From Flexithrix dorotheae DSM 6795 (GTDB lineage: Bacteria; Bacteroidota; Bacteroidia; Cytophagales; Flammeovirgaceae), in NCBI RefSeq assembly GCF_000379765.1, contig NZ_KB903476.1, positions 204-64,203 of the forward strand: a stretch of DNA of 64,000 nucleotides, written 5' to 3'. Position 1 is the first letter of the stretch. Every line of letters begins with the position of its first letter. Shown in pieces: positions 1 through 9,084 of the stretch. A model generated the notes under the pieces. It made no database searches. It was not told the origin of the DNA and saw only the letters and a list, made by a program, of their open reading frames with translations. The position numbers and the translations under genes are program-made.

Positions 1-1736
1 GAGAAATTGTATTAGAACCTAGTGCCGGCCTTGGTCACATTGCAGAAGTCATTCGGGAATTGCACCCTGAAAATGATCTGCAAGTGATTGAAAGAATGGT
101 GAGCCTGGAGCAAATCCTTTTACTGAAAGGTTTTACCCTGGTAGGCAATGATTTTTTGCTTTATACGCCAGATGCAGGAAAAGCTCCGGATAAAATCATT
201 ATGAATCCACCATTTGAAAACAATCAGGACATTGCACATTTGCAACATGCTTTTTCCATCCTGAAACCTGGAGGCCGAGTGGTGGCCATTATTGGGGAAG
301 GTGCGTTTTTCAGGCAGGGAAAAAAGGAAACCGCTTTTAGAGACTGGCTTCATCAAATTGATGGGGTAGAAGAACCATTACCCGAAAATTCATTCAAAGG
401 AGCTGAAGCTTTTAAACAGACTGGAGTAAGATCCAGATTAGTGATTGCCGATAAACCCGGAGCACAGAAACAAGTACAAAAGGAATCACGAAAAGAAGAT
501 GATTTAGCCCTGGCTTTGGCCTTGCAAAAACAGCGCATTAGAATTTTGAAATTAAAGGCTAAATCAGGCCTTGGAAATGTAAATAGCGATCTTGAATTAA
601 ACCTTCAACTCCAAAAACAAAGGATTAGGTTACTGAAGTTAAAAAGTAAAAAAAACGCTGCCCAAACTAAAGTTCAGCCTATTCCATTGTCAAAAGTTCA
701 TGTCAATAAAAAGCTGTTCCAAAACAGGGAAACCGATTATTCTCATGAATCGGTGCAAAGAATTTTAGAGGCTGTGGAAAGCGGGAATTTTAGATGGGAA
801 GTTTTTGATCCGGTTTTGCTTTGGAAGTCTCCGGAAGGAAAACTGTTTATACTTTCCGGTCACTCCAGAACCCAGGCATTCAAAGAATTGGCTAAAAAGC
901 AGAAAAAAGTAGCTGGCAAAACCTTTAACAGTATTCCAGCCAAAATTATTCAGGTAAGTGAAGCCGAGGCCAAAAAAATTGCCCTGGAATCCAACACACT
1001 TTCCACCAGGGAAACAGACACGGAAAGAGCCAATTATTACAGGGCCTTAAAAAAGCAGAAAAAAAGCAAAAAGGAAGTAGCTGAAATAGCCAAAAAGAAT
1101 GAAGGAAAGAACTGGAAAAAGATATTCAATTTATCTTACCTGAATCCTGAAGGTTTCCTGATGGATAGCATTAAGGCCACGGAAAACTCAGATGTGCAAA
1201 GCAAATCTGTGGTGCACACCATTGCGGATTGGATTGGAGAATTAAGAGTAAGGTTTCCAGAATTAACCGATAGTCATGAAAAGGAAATTGCAGACTGGTT
1301 GATTAAAAGTGCCTACGGGAATAAGGCCGGACAAGTCAGTAATAAAAGGATGTTCCTGGAAAAATTGGAAAGTGCCATTTATAAAATCACTGAATTTGGG
1401 AAAATCCCCCCTGGTAAAAGGCTCAATCTTAAAAAAACAGTGTCCAAATCTCCTGTAGAAGAGGATTATGAAAGACAGGTTGAGGCACTAAAAAGGGAAA
1501 AGAAAAAAGCCCTGGATGTGCTGAAGGAGAAAACAGAAAAACTTCTGAAAGGAGCGCATGAGGGTAAAATAACAAAGAAGAAAGCTCAGGAATTATTAGA
1601 GCCTTATCAGGATAATTATATGGGGCTATCCAATAAGCTTAACAAACTATTGGGTAAAAAATATGACATCGCTCAGGCAGCCAAACAGCAAACCAGTCTG
1701 TTTGGGTTGGGCAGGTATTTAAGCAGTTTAAATTAA
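1..1736 (+). CDS. Polyvalent DNA methyltransferase / ParB-like fusion (5' end outside window)
   Basis: The frame is open from base 3, so the gene begins before the window; an internal TTG at 60 is not the start. The first visible residues, IVLEPSAGLGHI, are the SAM-binding motif I of an adenine-type DNA methyltransferase, and MNPPF at 201-215 is catalytic motif IV. After the methyltransferase comes a duplicated basic coil (QKQRIRILKLKAK near 526-565, QKQRIRLLKLKSK near 611-650). A ParB/Srx-like domain follows, with ILSGHSRTQAFKEL near 850-890. The last third is lysine-rich and probably helical. Methyltransferase plus ParB-like domains in one chain are typical of polyvalent proteins carried by phages and conjugative elements, where they modify or protect incoming DNA. 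It is the first visible gene of a tight plus-strand operon; the next gene starts 9 bases after its stop. The domain reading is fairly sure; the biological role is inferred. Confidence 0.75.
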   Translation, partial: EIVLEPSAGLGHIAEVIRELHPENDLQVIERMVSLEQILLLKGFTLVGNDFLLYTPDAGKAPDKIIMNPPFENNQDIAHLQHAFSILKPGGRVVAIIGEGAFFRQGKKETAFRDWLHQIDGVEEPLPENSFKGAEAFKQTGVRSRLVIADKPGAQKQVQKESRKEDDLALALALQKQRIRILKLKAKSGLGNVNSDLELNLQLQKQRIRLLKLKSKKNAAQTKVQPIPLSKVHVNKKLFQNRETDYSHESVQRILEAVESGNFRWEVFDPVLLWKSPEGKLFILSGHSRTQAFKELAKKQKKVAGKTFNSIPAKIIQVSEAEAKKIALESNTLSTRETDTERANYYRALKKQKKSKKEVAEIAKKNEGKNWKKIFNLSYLNPEGFLMDSIKATENSDVQSKSVVHTIADWIGELRVRFPELTDSHEKEIADWLIKSAYGNKAGQVSNKRMFLEKLESAIYKITEFGKIPPGKRLNLKKTVSKSPVEEDYERQVEALKREKKKALDVLKEKTEKLLKGAHEGKITKKKAQELLEPYQDNYMGLSNKLNKLLGKKYDIAQAAKQQTSLFGLGRYLSSLN

Positions 1737-1745
1737 GGAGACAAC

Positions 1746-3467
1746 ATGGCCACACAAGTAATACTTAACCGGTATAAATCCATTAATCCGACTTTACTTA
1801 GCAAAAAAGTAAAAGAGGAACTGGTGTTGATGGAGAATTTGAGTAAACAGTTTTCAGATCAACAGGTGCTTTCCCTTCAGGCCTTTCAGGATAATTTCAA
1901 TGATTTGTATGAAGTGATAGAGGAGTTACATCCTACTGCCATTCAAAAAGCAGCAAAAAAAGAGAGTCCTATAAAAACAGCAAAACCCCCAATTCAAAGG
2001 ACCACACCTAAAAAGATAAATGTACCCAAATCCAAAGAAAAAAAGGGTACACGAAAACAGGTGCCCAATTTCACAGAATCCGAAAAGCAGATCCGAAAGT
2101 TCTTAAACTGGCATCAGAAAGTAAAAAGCAGAACCCAAATCAGAAATGCAGCGGTATTGCTCAATAAAAAGGGGGTAACTGAAATCTTTGATCAAAAGAA
2201 CAAACCGCTTTTAAGAAATATCTACCGGGAGCTGGAAAAGACTTATAATGGCATGCTGGATAAAAGGCAAACCAATATCACTATCAAATTTCCAGAAGTG
2301 ATTTTCAGGGAAATGCAGTCAGTGATGGAACAATTGGAAATCCTGCCCAGTGTGCGATTGATCATTCGCTATTTAAACCTGCAGGGAAAAGAAGGCATTA
2401 CCAAAAAGTCCGCTCAACTCCTGAAAAAGAGCATTGAAAATGCCATTTCCAACCGAAGAATTTTAAAAGCAGATAAGTACTTTGAAAAGCTCAAAGCTAT
2501 CACCGGTACCCTAAAAGGTTTTATTGGGGGAAACAAGGAAAGTATTTCCCTGCAGAAAGAAAGTCTGGCGGGATTAAGTGGAATTCCAGGAGTGCATCTA
2601 TCTCCTCCAGTCAAAAGAAAAAAGCCTGTTAAAAAAAAAGCCCGGACGGTAAAAACTATTAAAAAAAGTTCTAAGAAAAGCCCTGAAAAAACGATTACAA
2701 AAAATAAGAACATGACCCTTGAATCTGATCAAAAAGTACCTGACACCATTAAACCAGCGGTCCTTGAAAGTGGTGGTTTTGTGCTGGCGCATCAACCGGT
2801 TTCAAAGCCACCTACTTTTAAACTGGCTGGTGAAATGGGAAAGTTTTTAGGAGAACTTCAGCCTTATAAACTGGCCATTACGGTCTCTGGAAACCGTGGA
2901 GGAGGGAAAACCACTTTGGTCACACAACTCATAGATGCCTTTTTGGATACAGGAAGAAAAGTCGGTTTTTTCAGCTTGGAACAAGGGGGAATGGAATCCA
3001 AGGATACAGAAAAATTGGTAACAGCCAATATTAAAATCAAAAACAGAAGTCGGTTGGCTATTACCGGAGAAGCTGAAAAAGGGATTGAAACGGTTAAAAA
3101 GTTTGCCAGCGTTTTCGATTGTGTAGTCATTGACAGTTGGCAAAAACTGCAAAGCTGGGGAGCCAATACCCGATTCGATGAGCTTAGAAGTGAGTTTCCC
3201 AATACCATTTTTATTGTCATTTTCCAGCAGAATGCTCTTGGTGGCACCAAAGGAGGTGTAGCCGCTGAATTTGATGCACCAGTGGTACTAAAAGTGGTTA
3301 CAGTGGATCCCACGTTTGCCCGGAATTATGCCATTGCAGAAAAGAATCGTGGTAATTCCCTGGAAAACAAATACCTGATTGCTGCCAAAAAAACAGTTCC
3401 GCTTTTTTCTCCGAAACTGGAATTATCAAAAGAAGAAGATGAAGAGATTTTAAATAAAATACTATGA
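1746..3467 (+). CDS. Lysine-rich protein with C-terminal RecA-like P-loop ATPase domain
   Basis: A 573-residue protein. Residues 1 to about 340 are rich in Lys, Ser and Thr and look like a long DNA-binding or linker region. A RecA/DnaB-like NTPase domain follows: Walker A GNRGGGKTT near residues 382-390, a segment GFFSLEQGG typical of RecA-fold ATPases, and Walker B CVVIDSW near 459-465. RepA/DnaB-C-like domains of this type load or drive DNA in phage and plasmid replication; that role is inferred here. The gene lies 9 bases after the methyltransferase-ParB gene and is presumably co-transcribed. No helicase-specific motif beyond the ATPase core is evident, so packaging, recombination or replication are all possible. 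Confidence 0.6.
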   Translation: MATQVILNRYKSINPTLLSKKVKEELVLMENLSKQFSDQQVLSLQAFQDNFNDLYEVIEELHPTAIQKAAKKESPIKTAKPPIQRTTPKKINVPKSKEKKGTRKQVPNFTESEKQIRKFLNWHQKVKSRTQIRNAAVLLNKKGVTEIFDQKNKPLLRNIYRELEKTYNGMLDKRQTNITIKFPEVIFREMQSVMEQLEILPSVRLIIRYLNLQGKEGITKKSAQLLKKSIENAISNRRILKADKYFEKLKAITGTLKGFIGGNKESISLQKESLAGLSGIPGVHLSPPVKRKKPVKKKARTVKTIKKSSKKSPEKTITKNKNMTLESDQKVPDTIKPAVLESGGFVLAHQPVSKPPTFKLAGEMGKFLGELQPYKLAITVSGNRGGGKTTLVTQLIDAFLDTGRKVGFFSLEQGGMESKDTEKLVTANIKIKNRSRLAITGEAEKGIETVKKFASVFDCVVIDSWQKLQSWGANTRFDELRSEFPNTIFIVIFQQNALGGTKGGVAAEFDAPVVLKVVTVDPTFARNYAIAEKNRGNSLENKYLIAAKKTVPLFSPKLELSKEEDEEILNKIL

Positions 3468-3560
3468 AACAAGCATGCTGCTTGACCCAAATTTTGAGAA
3501 ATAATATCACCATGATTCGGCATTCATGGCTTACAAATAAAATTTAAACTTCCAATTGAA

Positions 3561-3860
3561 ATGAAAAGCAATGCCATTTCCAAAGCGATTATCCAGATTG
3601 GAAATACTGTACAGGGTTTAACTGTGCCACCTGGCGCAGTGAGTTGTATCATCAGTATGGATGCGAATGAACAGGTCACAAATCCACTGAAAGCTGGTCG
3701 TTTCTGGGAGACAGGAGATGATCCCACAACTTCAGAAGGCATGATTTTAAGTGATGGCGGAGCTTATGAAATCCTGGGTAGAAAGAACATGGAAAGGTTT
3801 AAGGCCATCAGTACTGAAAATGGCATTTCCCACAAACTAATGGTGACTTACTATGACTAG
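3561..3860 (+). CDS. Small conserved-looking protein of the element operon, unknown function
   Basis: A 99-residue protein that I do not recognise. It has no signal peptide or membrane segment. It alternates short beta-strand-like stretches (GAVSCIISMDANEQV, GGAYEILGR) and ends on the strand-like KLMVTYYD. This all-beta look fits a small structural or capping protein. It follows the ATPase gene after 93 bases and overlaps the next gene by 8 bases, which points to coupled translation with the large beta-propeller protein. A role as a small particle component or chaperone for the next protein is inferred from position only. Confidence 0.6.
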   Translation: MKSNAISKAIIQIGNTVQGLTVPPGAVSCIISMDANEQVTNPLKAGRFWETGDDPTTSEGMILSDGGAYEILGRKNMERFKAISTENGISHKLMVTYYD

Positions 3861-6042
3861 GGAATTTAAACGTATTTGGGAAGTACCAGGCATTTCCAAA
3901 GTACTGACTGGTACTACTTCGCCACAGCCTCCTGAAATTATTGAAAATGAGCTGGGAGATCAGCTGGATATTAACGGTCTGAGTAGTATCAACTGGTTTT
4001 TTGGCTCAAGAGTGGGGCTTCGTTTTGCCAATGGAGAAGTAAAACCTTTGTCCGGTGGGCAAATCAATCAGGAAGAAGGTGGCTACACGGTTTCTGATGC
4101 CAAAGGCAATCTGCTTTTTTATACCAATGGGATTAATATTTACAATAGAAACCATGCCTTAATGGAGTCTGGTTTGAGTGGAGATCAAAGTAGTGCGACC
4201 AGTGCGGTTGTAGCCGTGCAACCAGGAACAAGTTTGTATTGGGTGTTTACCGTAGATGAAAATGTAGGCACCAAAGGCATGAATTATTCCATTGTGGACA
4301 TGAAGGAGAACGAAGGATTGGGGACAGTGACCGAGAAAAATATCAACCTTTTACCGGCCAGTAATGCCACAGAAAAAATCGGAATGGTCCAGCACCAGAA
4401 TGGAGTAGACTGGTGGATTATTACCCATGGTTTTAACAACAATAATTTTTATGCATTTCTTCTCACTAAAGATGGTTTGGAAATGAATCCGGTGGTGAGT
4501 AGTGCGGGAATTGTCTATGATTATGTGACGGATAAAACCGGATTTATCAAAGATAATTTTGCGCAAAACAAGCTGGCCGTGAGTACTTATGGCGGTGGGG
4601 GAAAAGCCAAAGTGGAATTGTTTGATTTTGACAATGCCACCGGAATTATCAGTAATCCTGTAGATACCGGAGTTTATGTCAATCCTTATTCCATTGAATT
4701 CAGTCCCAATAATGCTTATTTATATGTAGGAGAAACACCTTATGGCCAATATACCTGGGATAAAATTTATATTTATGATATTCAGACGGCTACTTTAAAT
4801 ACATATTGGGAAAGACTGGATAATTCCACTACACCATTTCATTTTGGAATGCAGATCGCTCCGGATGGGAAGATCTATGTGAGTTTTAATTACGAATCAG
4901 GACTAAGTACCATAGATGAACCTAACAATCCAAGTGGCACTTTTACCATTAATTCCCAACCCTTAATATATGGTCCTTCAAGAACTGGTTTGCCCTATTA
5001 TCCCAAGGCTTATATCGATGTGAGTATTTGGGGAGACAAACTGCCCAATAATACCGATTCTGCACTGTTAAATATGGCATTTGTTGACCCGAATGGCAAT
5101 GATTTGACCGCTGAGGTGGGCAGAATTAACCGGCCATTTGCCACCTTTTCAGAAGCTACTGAAGCTGTAAATGAAGGGGGAACAGTGATGGTGATGCCTG
5201 GCGTATATACCAACCATTTGGAATTAACCAAACAGGTGAATTATCACTTTTTAGACGGGGCTAAAATTGAAAAAACCGGACTTTGTATTTTTTGTAGAGA
5301 TAATGATTTAGACATTGAAATTACCGGAAGAGGAGAATTTATTTCCACCGATGCCCAATATGGCTATAATCGCAATAAAGCCATTAGAATTTACCCTGTG
5401 ACCAACACTAAAATAAAAATTGAGGCCAAAAAAATTACCGGTATCCAAAACTCCCAATATACCAGTGGATCAAACGGGATCCTTGCTGTGAAAAATGCAG
5501 AATTGACGGTATCTATTTTGAATAATGCAGATACCAGAAATACTGGCTATGACAGCGTGGCGGGTTTAATGCTTAAAAACTGCTTTTTGAATAATTGTCA
5601 GGTAGTCCCCATGATTGGAGTTAATCATATTCATGTAGAAGATTGTTGGCAGCGCATGTTTGGTCAATGGGCGGTGGGTTTAAACCTTTATCAGCAAGGG
5701 AGTGGAGCCATTGTCAATTCCAGGATCATGGTAAAAAACTCTGATATTTTGATGGTGGATCAGGGAAACTGGGCGGTTTCTACCTGGGGCAATACCACTG
5801 GAAGCAAGATTTTTTTAATCAACAATCGCTTTAAATGTTTAAACCCGGATACCATTGTGATTGGCGCCTGGAGTGGAATGAGTTTCGAGTATTATTTCTA
5901 TGATAATATTTGCAATAATATGGTGGGTCATCCTGCTTTTCAGCCAGTGGTGAACAAGGCTCGAAATGTGGGTTTCAGGTATGATCCGGATTTGATTGTT
6001 GCCCCTGAATTTGAGACTTTTTTGTTCAACAAAAACTTTTGA
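3853..6042 (+). CDS. Beta-propeller plus right-handed beta-helix protein, candidate particle spike or adhesin
   Basis: A 729-residue protein with two recognisable parts. Residues about 40-400 carry repeated propeller-like strands (for example KGNLLFYTNGINIYN, LYVGETPYGQYTWDKIYIYD, APDGKIYVSFNYESG), as in the YVTN/WD-like propellers of Bacteroidota surface proteins. Residues about 415-650 begin with a DUF1565-like segment (PFATFSEATEAVNEGGTVMV) and continue as a right-handed beta-helix with regular N- and G-rich turns. There is no N-terminal signal peptide and no type IX sorting domain, so it is probably not an exported cell-surface protein. With its operon neighbours it fits a phage tail spike or receptor-binding protein. 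That assignment is inference; the fold reading is moderate. Confidence 0.6.
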   Translation: MTREFKRIWEVPGISKVLTGTTSPQPPEIIENELGDQLDINGLSSINWFFGSRVGLRFANGEVKPLSGGQINQEEGGYTVSDAKGNLLFYTNGINIYNRNHALMESGLSGDQSSATSAVVAVQPGTSLYWVFTVDENVGTKGMNYSIVDMKENEGLGTVTEKNINLLPASNATEKIGMVQHQNGVDWWIITHGFNNNNFYAFLLTKDGLEMNPVVSSAGIVYDYVTDKTGFIKDNFAQNKLAVSTYGGGGKAKVELFDFDNATGIISNPVDTGVYVNPYSIEFSPNNAYLYVGETPYGQYTWDKIYIYDIQTATLNTYWERLDNSTTPFHFGMQIAPDGKIYVSFNYESGLSTIDEPNNPSGTFTINSQPLIYGPSRTGLPYYPKAYIDVSIWGDKLPNNTDSALLNMAFVDPNGNDLTAEVGRINRPFATFSEATEAVNEGGTVMVMPGVYTNHLELTKQVNYHFLDGAKIEKTGLCIFCRDNDLDIEITGRGEFISTDAQYGYNRNKAIRIYPVTNTKIKIEAKKITGIQNSQYTSGSNGILAVKNAELTVSILNNADTRNTGYDSVAGLMLKNCFLNNCQVVPMIGVNHIHVEDCWQRMFGQWAVGLNLYQQGSGAIVNSRIMVKNSDILMVDQGNWAVSTWGNTTGSKIFLINNRFKCLNPDTIVIGAWSGMSFEYYFYDNICNNMVGHPAFQPVVNKARNVGFRYDPDLIVAPEFETFLFNKNF

Positions 6043-6270
6043 GTGATGGCTTTTAAATCAGTACATACCCAGGGACAAGTGATCCTGGAAGAGCTTTACC
6101 ATGAAGAGGAATTGCCGCCTTTTACCATTTGTATTGTCAATGAAAATGGTTTTGTAGTGCCGGTGAATAATCTTCCTGAATTTAAAAATCAAAATGAAGC
6201 AGGAAACGGAGGCCTTGTCCGGGGGCAATGTTTTGTAACCGATAAGGGGGAGATCTTAATGAAAACCTAA
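6043..6270 (+). CDS. Small protein of the element operon, unknown function
   Basis: A 75-residue protein that I do not recognise. The stop codon of the spike-like gene is followed at once by GTG then ATG, so translation starts at 6043 (GTG) or 6046 (ATG). The sequence is acidic with short strands (ILEELYHEEELPPFTICIV, GFVVPVNN) and no membrane segment. Its zero spacing from the large upstream gene suggests a partner or assembly factor of that protein, which is inference. It is followed after 32 bases by another gene of the same set. Confidence 0.55.
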   Translation: MMAFKSVHTQGQVILEELYHEEELPPFTICIVNENGFVVPVNNLPEFKNQNEAGNGGLVRGQCFVTDKGEILMKT

Positions 6271-6302
6271 AACAGCAATCAATAACAGCAACCAAAAATA
6301 AC

Positions 6303-7034
6303 ATGGAAACTATAGAACAATTCGATTTTACCATTCGGGGGAATCCGGCCAGACTCAAACTGGTTAAAACTGAAAACGCTTTTATTCCCAAGTTTGAGCA
6401 TGAAAAAGACGGAATATTGGAAGCCTACGCCATCCAAAACCTGAAAGTGGATTTTCTTTTTAAAAGGCTGCCCATTACGGCTACTAAAAATATTTACCTC
6501 ATTGGAGATATTCCTGAAAACGGAGATGTGAGTGATCCTGCAGTTCATATCATGCCCATTTCAACAGAAAACAATATCCTGTTTAATGCAGAAAGTATGT
6601 TGCCAGCCAGTTTTGGGAACATGAGAAGTTTTGATTTACTGGCAGGTTTTGACCTGACTTCAATTTCCCTCACTTTCATTCAGTATTTCAGTCGCTTAAT
6701 GCTCAATGGCCTGATTAATCATTTGTATGGCTCCAGGTGTTTTAGTTACCTGGACAACCTGAGTTTTTACCAGCCTTTGTTGCTTTCTGTGGATGTGGAA
6801 CCTCCCACTCAAAATGAGGATGAATCCATAAATGCAGATGGAAAATTCACAGTCAATGTCAGTGAAAGTAATGGCACTGTGTTTTATAAGCTCAATGATG
6901 GGAATTATTTGGAAAACCCTGTTTTTGAAAATCTGGCTGATGGGGAATATACTATATCGGTGAAAGATTTGACCAGCGAAATAGTCATTCCGGCCACTTT
7001 TCAAAGGCAAAAAATTACCCCACCACTTTTTTAA
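6303..7034 (+). CDS. Protein with C-terminal SprB-like beta-sandwich domain, element operon
   Basis: A 243-residue protein. Residues 1 to about 165 are not recognised. Residues about 180-235 (DGKFTVNVSESNGTVFYKLN ... ENLADGEYTISVKD) match the look of SprB-repeat or Ig-like domains, which carry a characteristic 'LADGEYTI.VKD' end and are common in Bacteroidota adhesins. No signal peptide is seen, as with the other structural-looking proteins of this operon. It could be a fibre or baseplate-type protein of a particle that binds the cell surface. The stop TAA overlaps the ATG of the next gene by one base, so the two are translationally coupled. Confidence 0.55.
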   Translation: METIEQFDFTIRGNPARLKLVKTENAFIPKFEHEKDGILEAYAIQNLKVDFLFKRLPITATKNIYLIGDIPENGDVSDPAVHIMPISTENNILFNAESMLPASFGNMRSFDLLAGFDLTSISLTFIQYFSRLMLNGLINHLYGSRCFSYLDNLSFYQPLLLSVDVEPPTQNEDESINADGKFTVNVSESNGTVFYKLNDGNYLENPVFENLADGEYTISVKDLTSEIVIPATFQRQKITPPLF

Positions 7035-7708
7035 TGATGGAAAATGGAGGCATCAATCTGGTTGAATTACTCGATAAACACGGACTTTTTGCAGGCGTGC
7101 TTTATGCCATTGCCTTAATATTTTTATTCCAGCTTTTTAGCCGAAGAGAGCAGGCCACCGATGCCTTCATTAATTTTTCCAATAAAATGGCCTACCTCAT
7201 ACACCATGTCATTATCGTGAGAAACCGGCAATTTATTCAGGGGATTTCAGACCGGATAAGTAGCATTTATACCTACATGTACATGCTCATGAAAATCAGT
7301 CCGGTGCGAATTGCAGTTTTCAGGTTTGATTACAAAGAGCAGGAAAAAGAGAAGTTTTACAAATGCTACATGGTCCATGAAGCGGTATCCGGAGTAGAGC
7401 CCATCAAAGACTTTTGGCAGGGCATTCAGATCAATAAGCAGGTTTCGCAAGTCCTGATTGTGGATACCATTTCTGAAGGATCTAAAGGGCTGTATTTATC
7501 CAATCTGGAAGAAATGCCGGATGGGGAATTGAAAGATACCCTGGATAGTTATGACATCAGAAGTATTTTTTCCATTTACTTAAATAACAGAGCTGAGCGG
7601 GTTTATTCTCTGGTGGTATTTTTCAATCGGGAAAAATCTCTGGAACAAAGTGATATTGCGACCATCAGGTTATGTGCGGCCAACATTGAAAAATTAATTT
7701 TTAGCTGA
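7034..7708 (+). CDS. Membrane-anchored protein with GAF-like C-terminal domain, element operon
   Basis: A 224-residue protein with one clear membrane helix near residues 15-35 (FAGVLYAIALIFLFQLF), followed by a basic segment and a soluble domain. The soluble part (residues about 80-222) alternates strands and helices and ends in a helix (SDIATIRLCAANIEKLIF) that resembles the closing helix of GAF domains; this likeness is weak. Two ATG codons stand at 7034 and 7037 and either may be used. In an element operon, a membrane-anchored sensor-like protein could act in lysis timing, superinfection exclusion or envelope attachment, but nothing in the sequence decides between them. Confidence 0.55.
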   Translation: MMENGGINLVELLDKHGLFAGVLYAIALIFLFQLFSRREQATDAFINFSNKMAYLIHHVIIVRNRQFIQGISDRISSIYTYMYMLMKISPVRIAVFRFDYKEQEKEKFYKCYMVHEAVSGVEPIKDFWQGIQINKQVSQVLIVDTISEGSKGLYLSNLEEMPDGELKDTLDSYDIRSIFSIYLNNRAERVYSLVVFFNREKSLEQSDIATIRLCAANIEKLIFS

Positions 7709-7709
7709 G

Positions 7710-8048
7710 ATGGATGATAAACCAAACCTGACCACAGAATTCTTAAAGTTTACCGCAAGGCTGGTGGAAAACCTGGAACATGCAATTGCCAAAATGGCCA
7801 GAAGACAGAAAAGGGATTTGGAGCTGAAAAAAATAGAGGAAAAACTAAAAGACGACCTGGCCATCAAAAAAGAAGATCTACATCTCAAATACCTCATCCT
7901 CATGCCCACCAAAGAAGCATTCCTGCGTGTGGATGATTTAATTGATTACCTCTTAATCATCAGAGAAAGCAGAATCAAACTCCGGAATTCCAAAGAAATC
8001 ACTGATTTTATTGACTATCTGATTGATTATTTAAGGTCTTATCAGTGA
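7710..8048 (+). CDS. Small charged coiled-coil protein, last gene of the element operon
   Basis: A 112-residue, almost wholly helical protein, rich in Lys, Glu and Leu, with a strong coiled-coil pattern at residues about 15-55 (ARRQKRDLELKKIEEKLKDD). I do not recognise the family. Its start follows the stop of the membrane protein gene by one base, so it is most likely made together with that protein and could be its soluble partner. It ends 50 bases from the convergent DUF91 nuclease gene. I see no clear hairpin terminator between them. Confidence 0.55.
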   Translation: MDDKPNLTTEFLKFTARLVENLEHAIAKMARRQKRDLELKKIEEKLKDDLAIKKEDLHLKYLILMPTKEAFLRVDDLIDYLLIIRESRIKLRNSKEITDFIDYLIDYLRSYQ

Positions 8049-8097
8049 GGGAGGGGGTGAAATATTTGTAAATGAGATTTACTCTTTATTTTCGTTT

Positions 8098-9018
8098 CTA
8101 TTCCTCCAATAAATCACTTAGACTTTTGCCATTTTCTTCTATCCAGTCAAATCTAACTCCAAACCCCCAGTCTTTACGCACTTCATTAAGGTTAAACTTT
8201 TCTGCCCAGATATATCTCAGCTTACTAAAAGCAAATAATTCATTACTCCCATTTATTTTAAGACAACTTTGATTGGTATTTACAATTTCTGCTTCGACTA
8301 ACCTTTTTTCAATTTTATTGTCTAATGCAGGTTTGAAAAATACTTTTTGACCTATTTTTAATTTTTGTGAATCAAAGAGTTGGGAAACTATTGACTTAGC
8401 TCTTTTTCGTTTTTTACTTTTACTTTCTTCAACAATGCTTTCTTCGGGTTTGATAAAAGATTGTGCTAAGAATTCCCTTCCATTAGTATCCTTGAAATAA
8501 TTGAAGTTTACGGCATTTATATTTACTGAATATGGTTCTCCGGATAAATAGTCAATTATCCTAACAGTTGAATCGTCAATTTCGGAACCAACAATAAGTA
8601 TTTTATGATCAGAATTAAAATCTATTTCTTCAGAATCTTTCTTAAATATAGATGAGAAATATTCACCTAAATCATTGTATTGGGATCTGCCGTACTTATT
8701 AAATACTCCATTTAATTCATCATAATTTAAATCCTTTACCCATGTAGCATAATCTAATGATTGAGCAACAATTTCCCTATACGTTTTATCTCTTTTTAAT
8801 TCAATGATTATTATTTCTCCAACTGAATTAACTGCTAATATATCAATTTTATTATTATAGGCTGTAATGACTTGACTACCAATAACAGCTAAACTATTTG
8901 AAAGAATTGAAATATCTTCAATTAGCCATTTTTCAAGCCTATTCTCGTAGTCTAATTTTGATTGTAAAATTTGATTAACAGTTTTTCCTTCGATATTCCA
9001 AAGTTTAATTTCTTGCAT
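8098..9018 (-). CDS. DUF91/NucS-like PD-(D/E)XK nuclease
   Basis: The nuclease core shows the PD-(D/E)XK pattern: D59 in NKIDILAV, then E73 and K75 in IIIELKRD, followed by the family-typical VAQSLDYATWVKDL. This is the DUF91 or NucS-C-like endonuclease fold. The C-terminal third has a strand-rich segment (KIGQKVFFKPALDN) and is not recognised. I start at the ATG at 9018 (MQEIKLWNIEGK) because the 16 residues upstream look unlike the family; the longer frame begins at 9066. It lies downstream of the ATPase-nuclease gene, 18 bases after it if the longer frame is used, so the two probably form one operon and one defence system. Such stand-alone nucleases often sit in defence islands; the target is unknown. 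Confidence 0.65.
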   Translation of the reverse strand: MQEIKLWNIEGKTVNQILQSKLDYENRLEKWLIEDISILSNSLAVIGSQVITAYNNKIDILAVNSVGEIIIIELKRDKTYREIVAQSLDYATWVKDLNYDELNGVFNKYGRSQYNDLGEYFSSIFKKDSEEIDFNSDHKILIVGSEIDDSTVRIIDYLSGEPYSVNINAVNFNYFKDTNGREFLAQSFIKPEESIVEESKSKKRKRAKSIVSQLFDSQKLKIGQKVFFKPALDNKIEKRLVEAEIVNTNQSCLKINGSNELFAFSKLRYIWAEKFNLNEVRKDWGFGVRFDWIEENGKSLSDLLEE

Positions 9019-9084
9019 TTGTTGAATTTTTATTTTGATCGATATACAATATGAGCTAAAAAACAATGCTCTTCCACAAAATGG

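Noticed and set aside
2414-3313. Minus-strand frames inside the P-loop ATPase gene
   Set aside because: They are shadows of the well-supported plus-strand gene.
3853-8048. Contractile injection system or ordinary tailed prophage
   Set aside because: No sheath, tube, baseplate, terminase, portal or capsid protein is recognisable in the window; only spike-like folds are.
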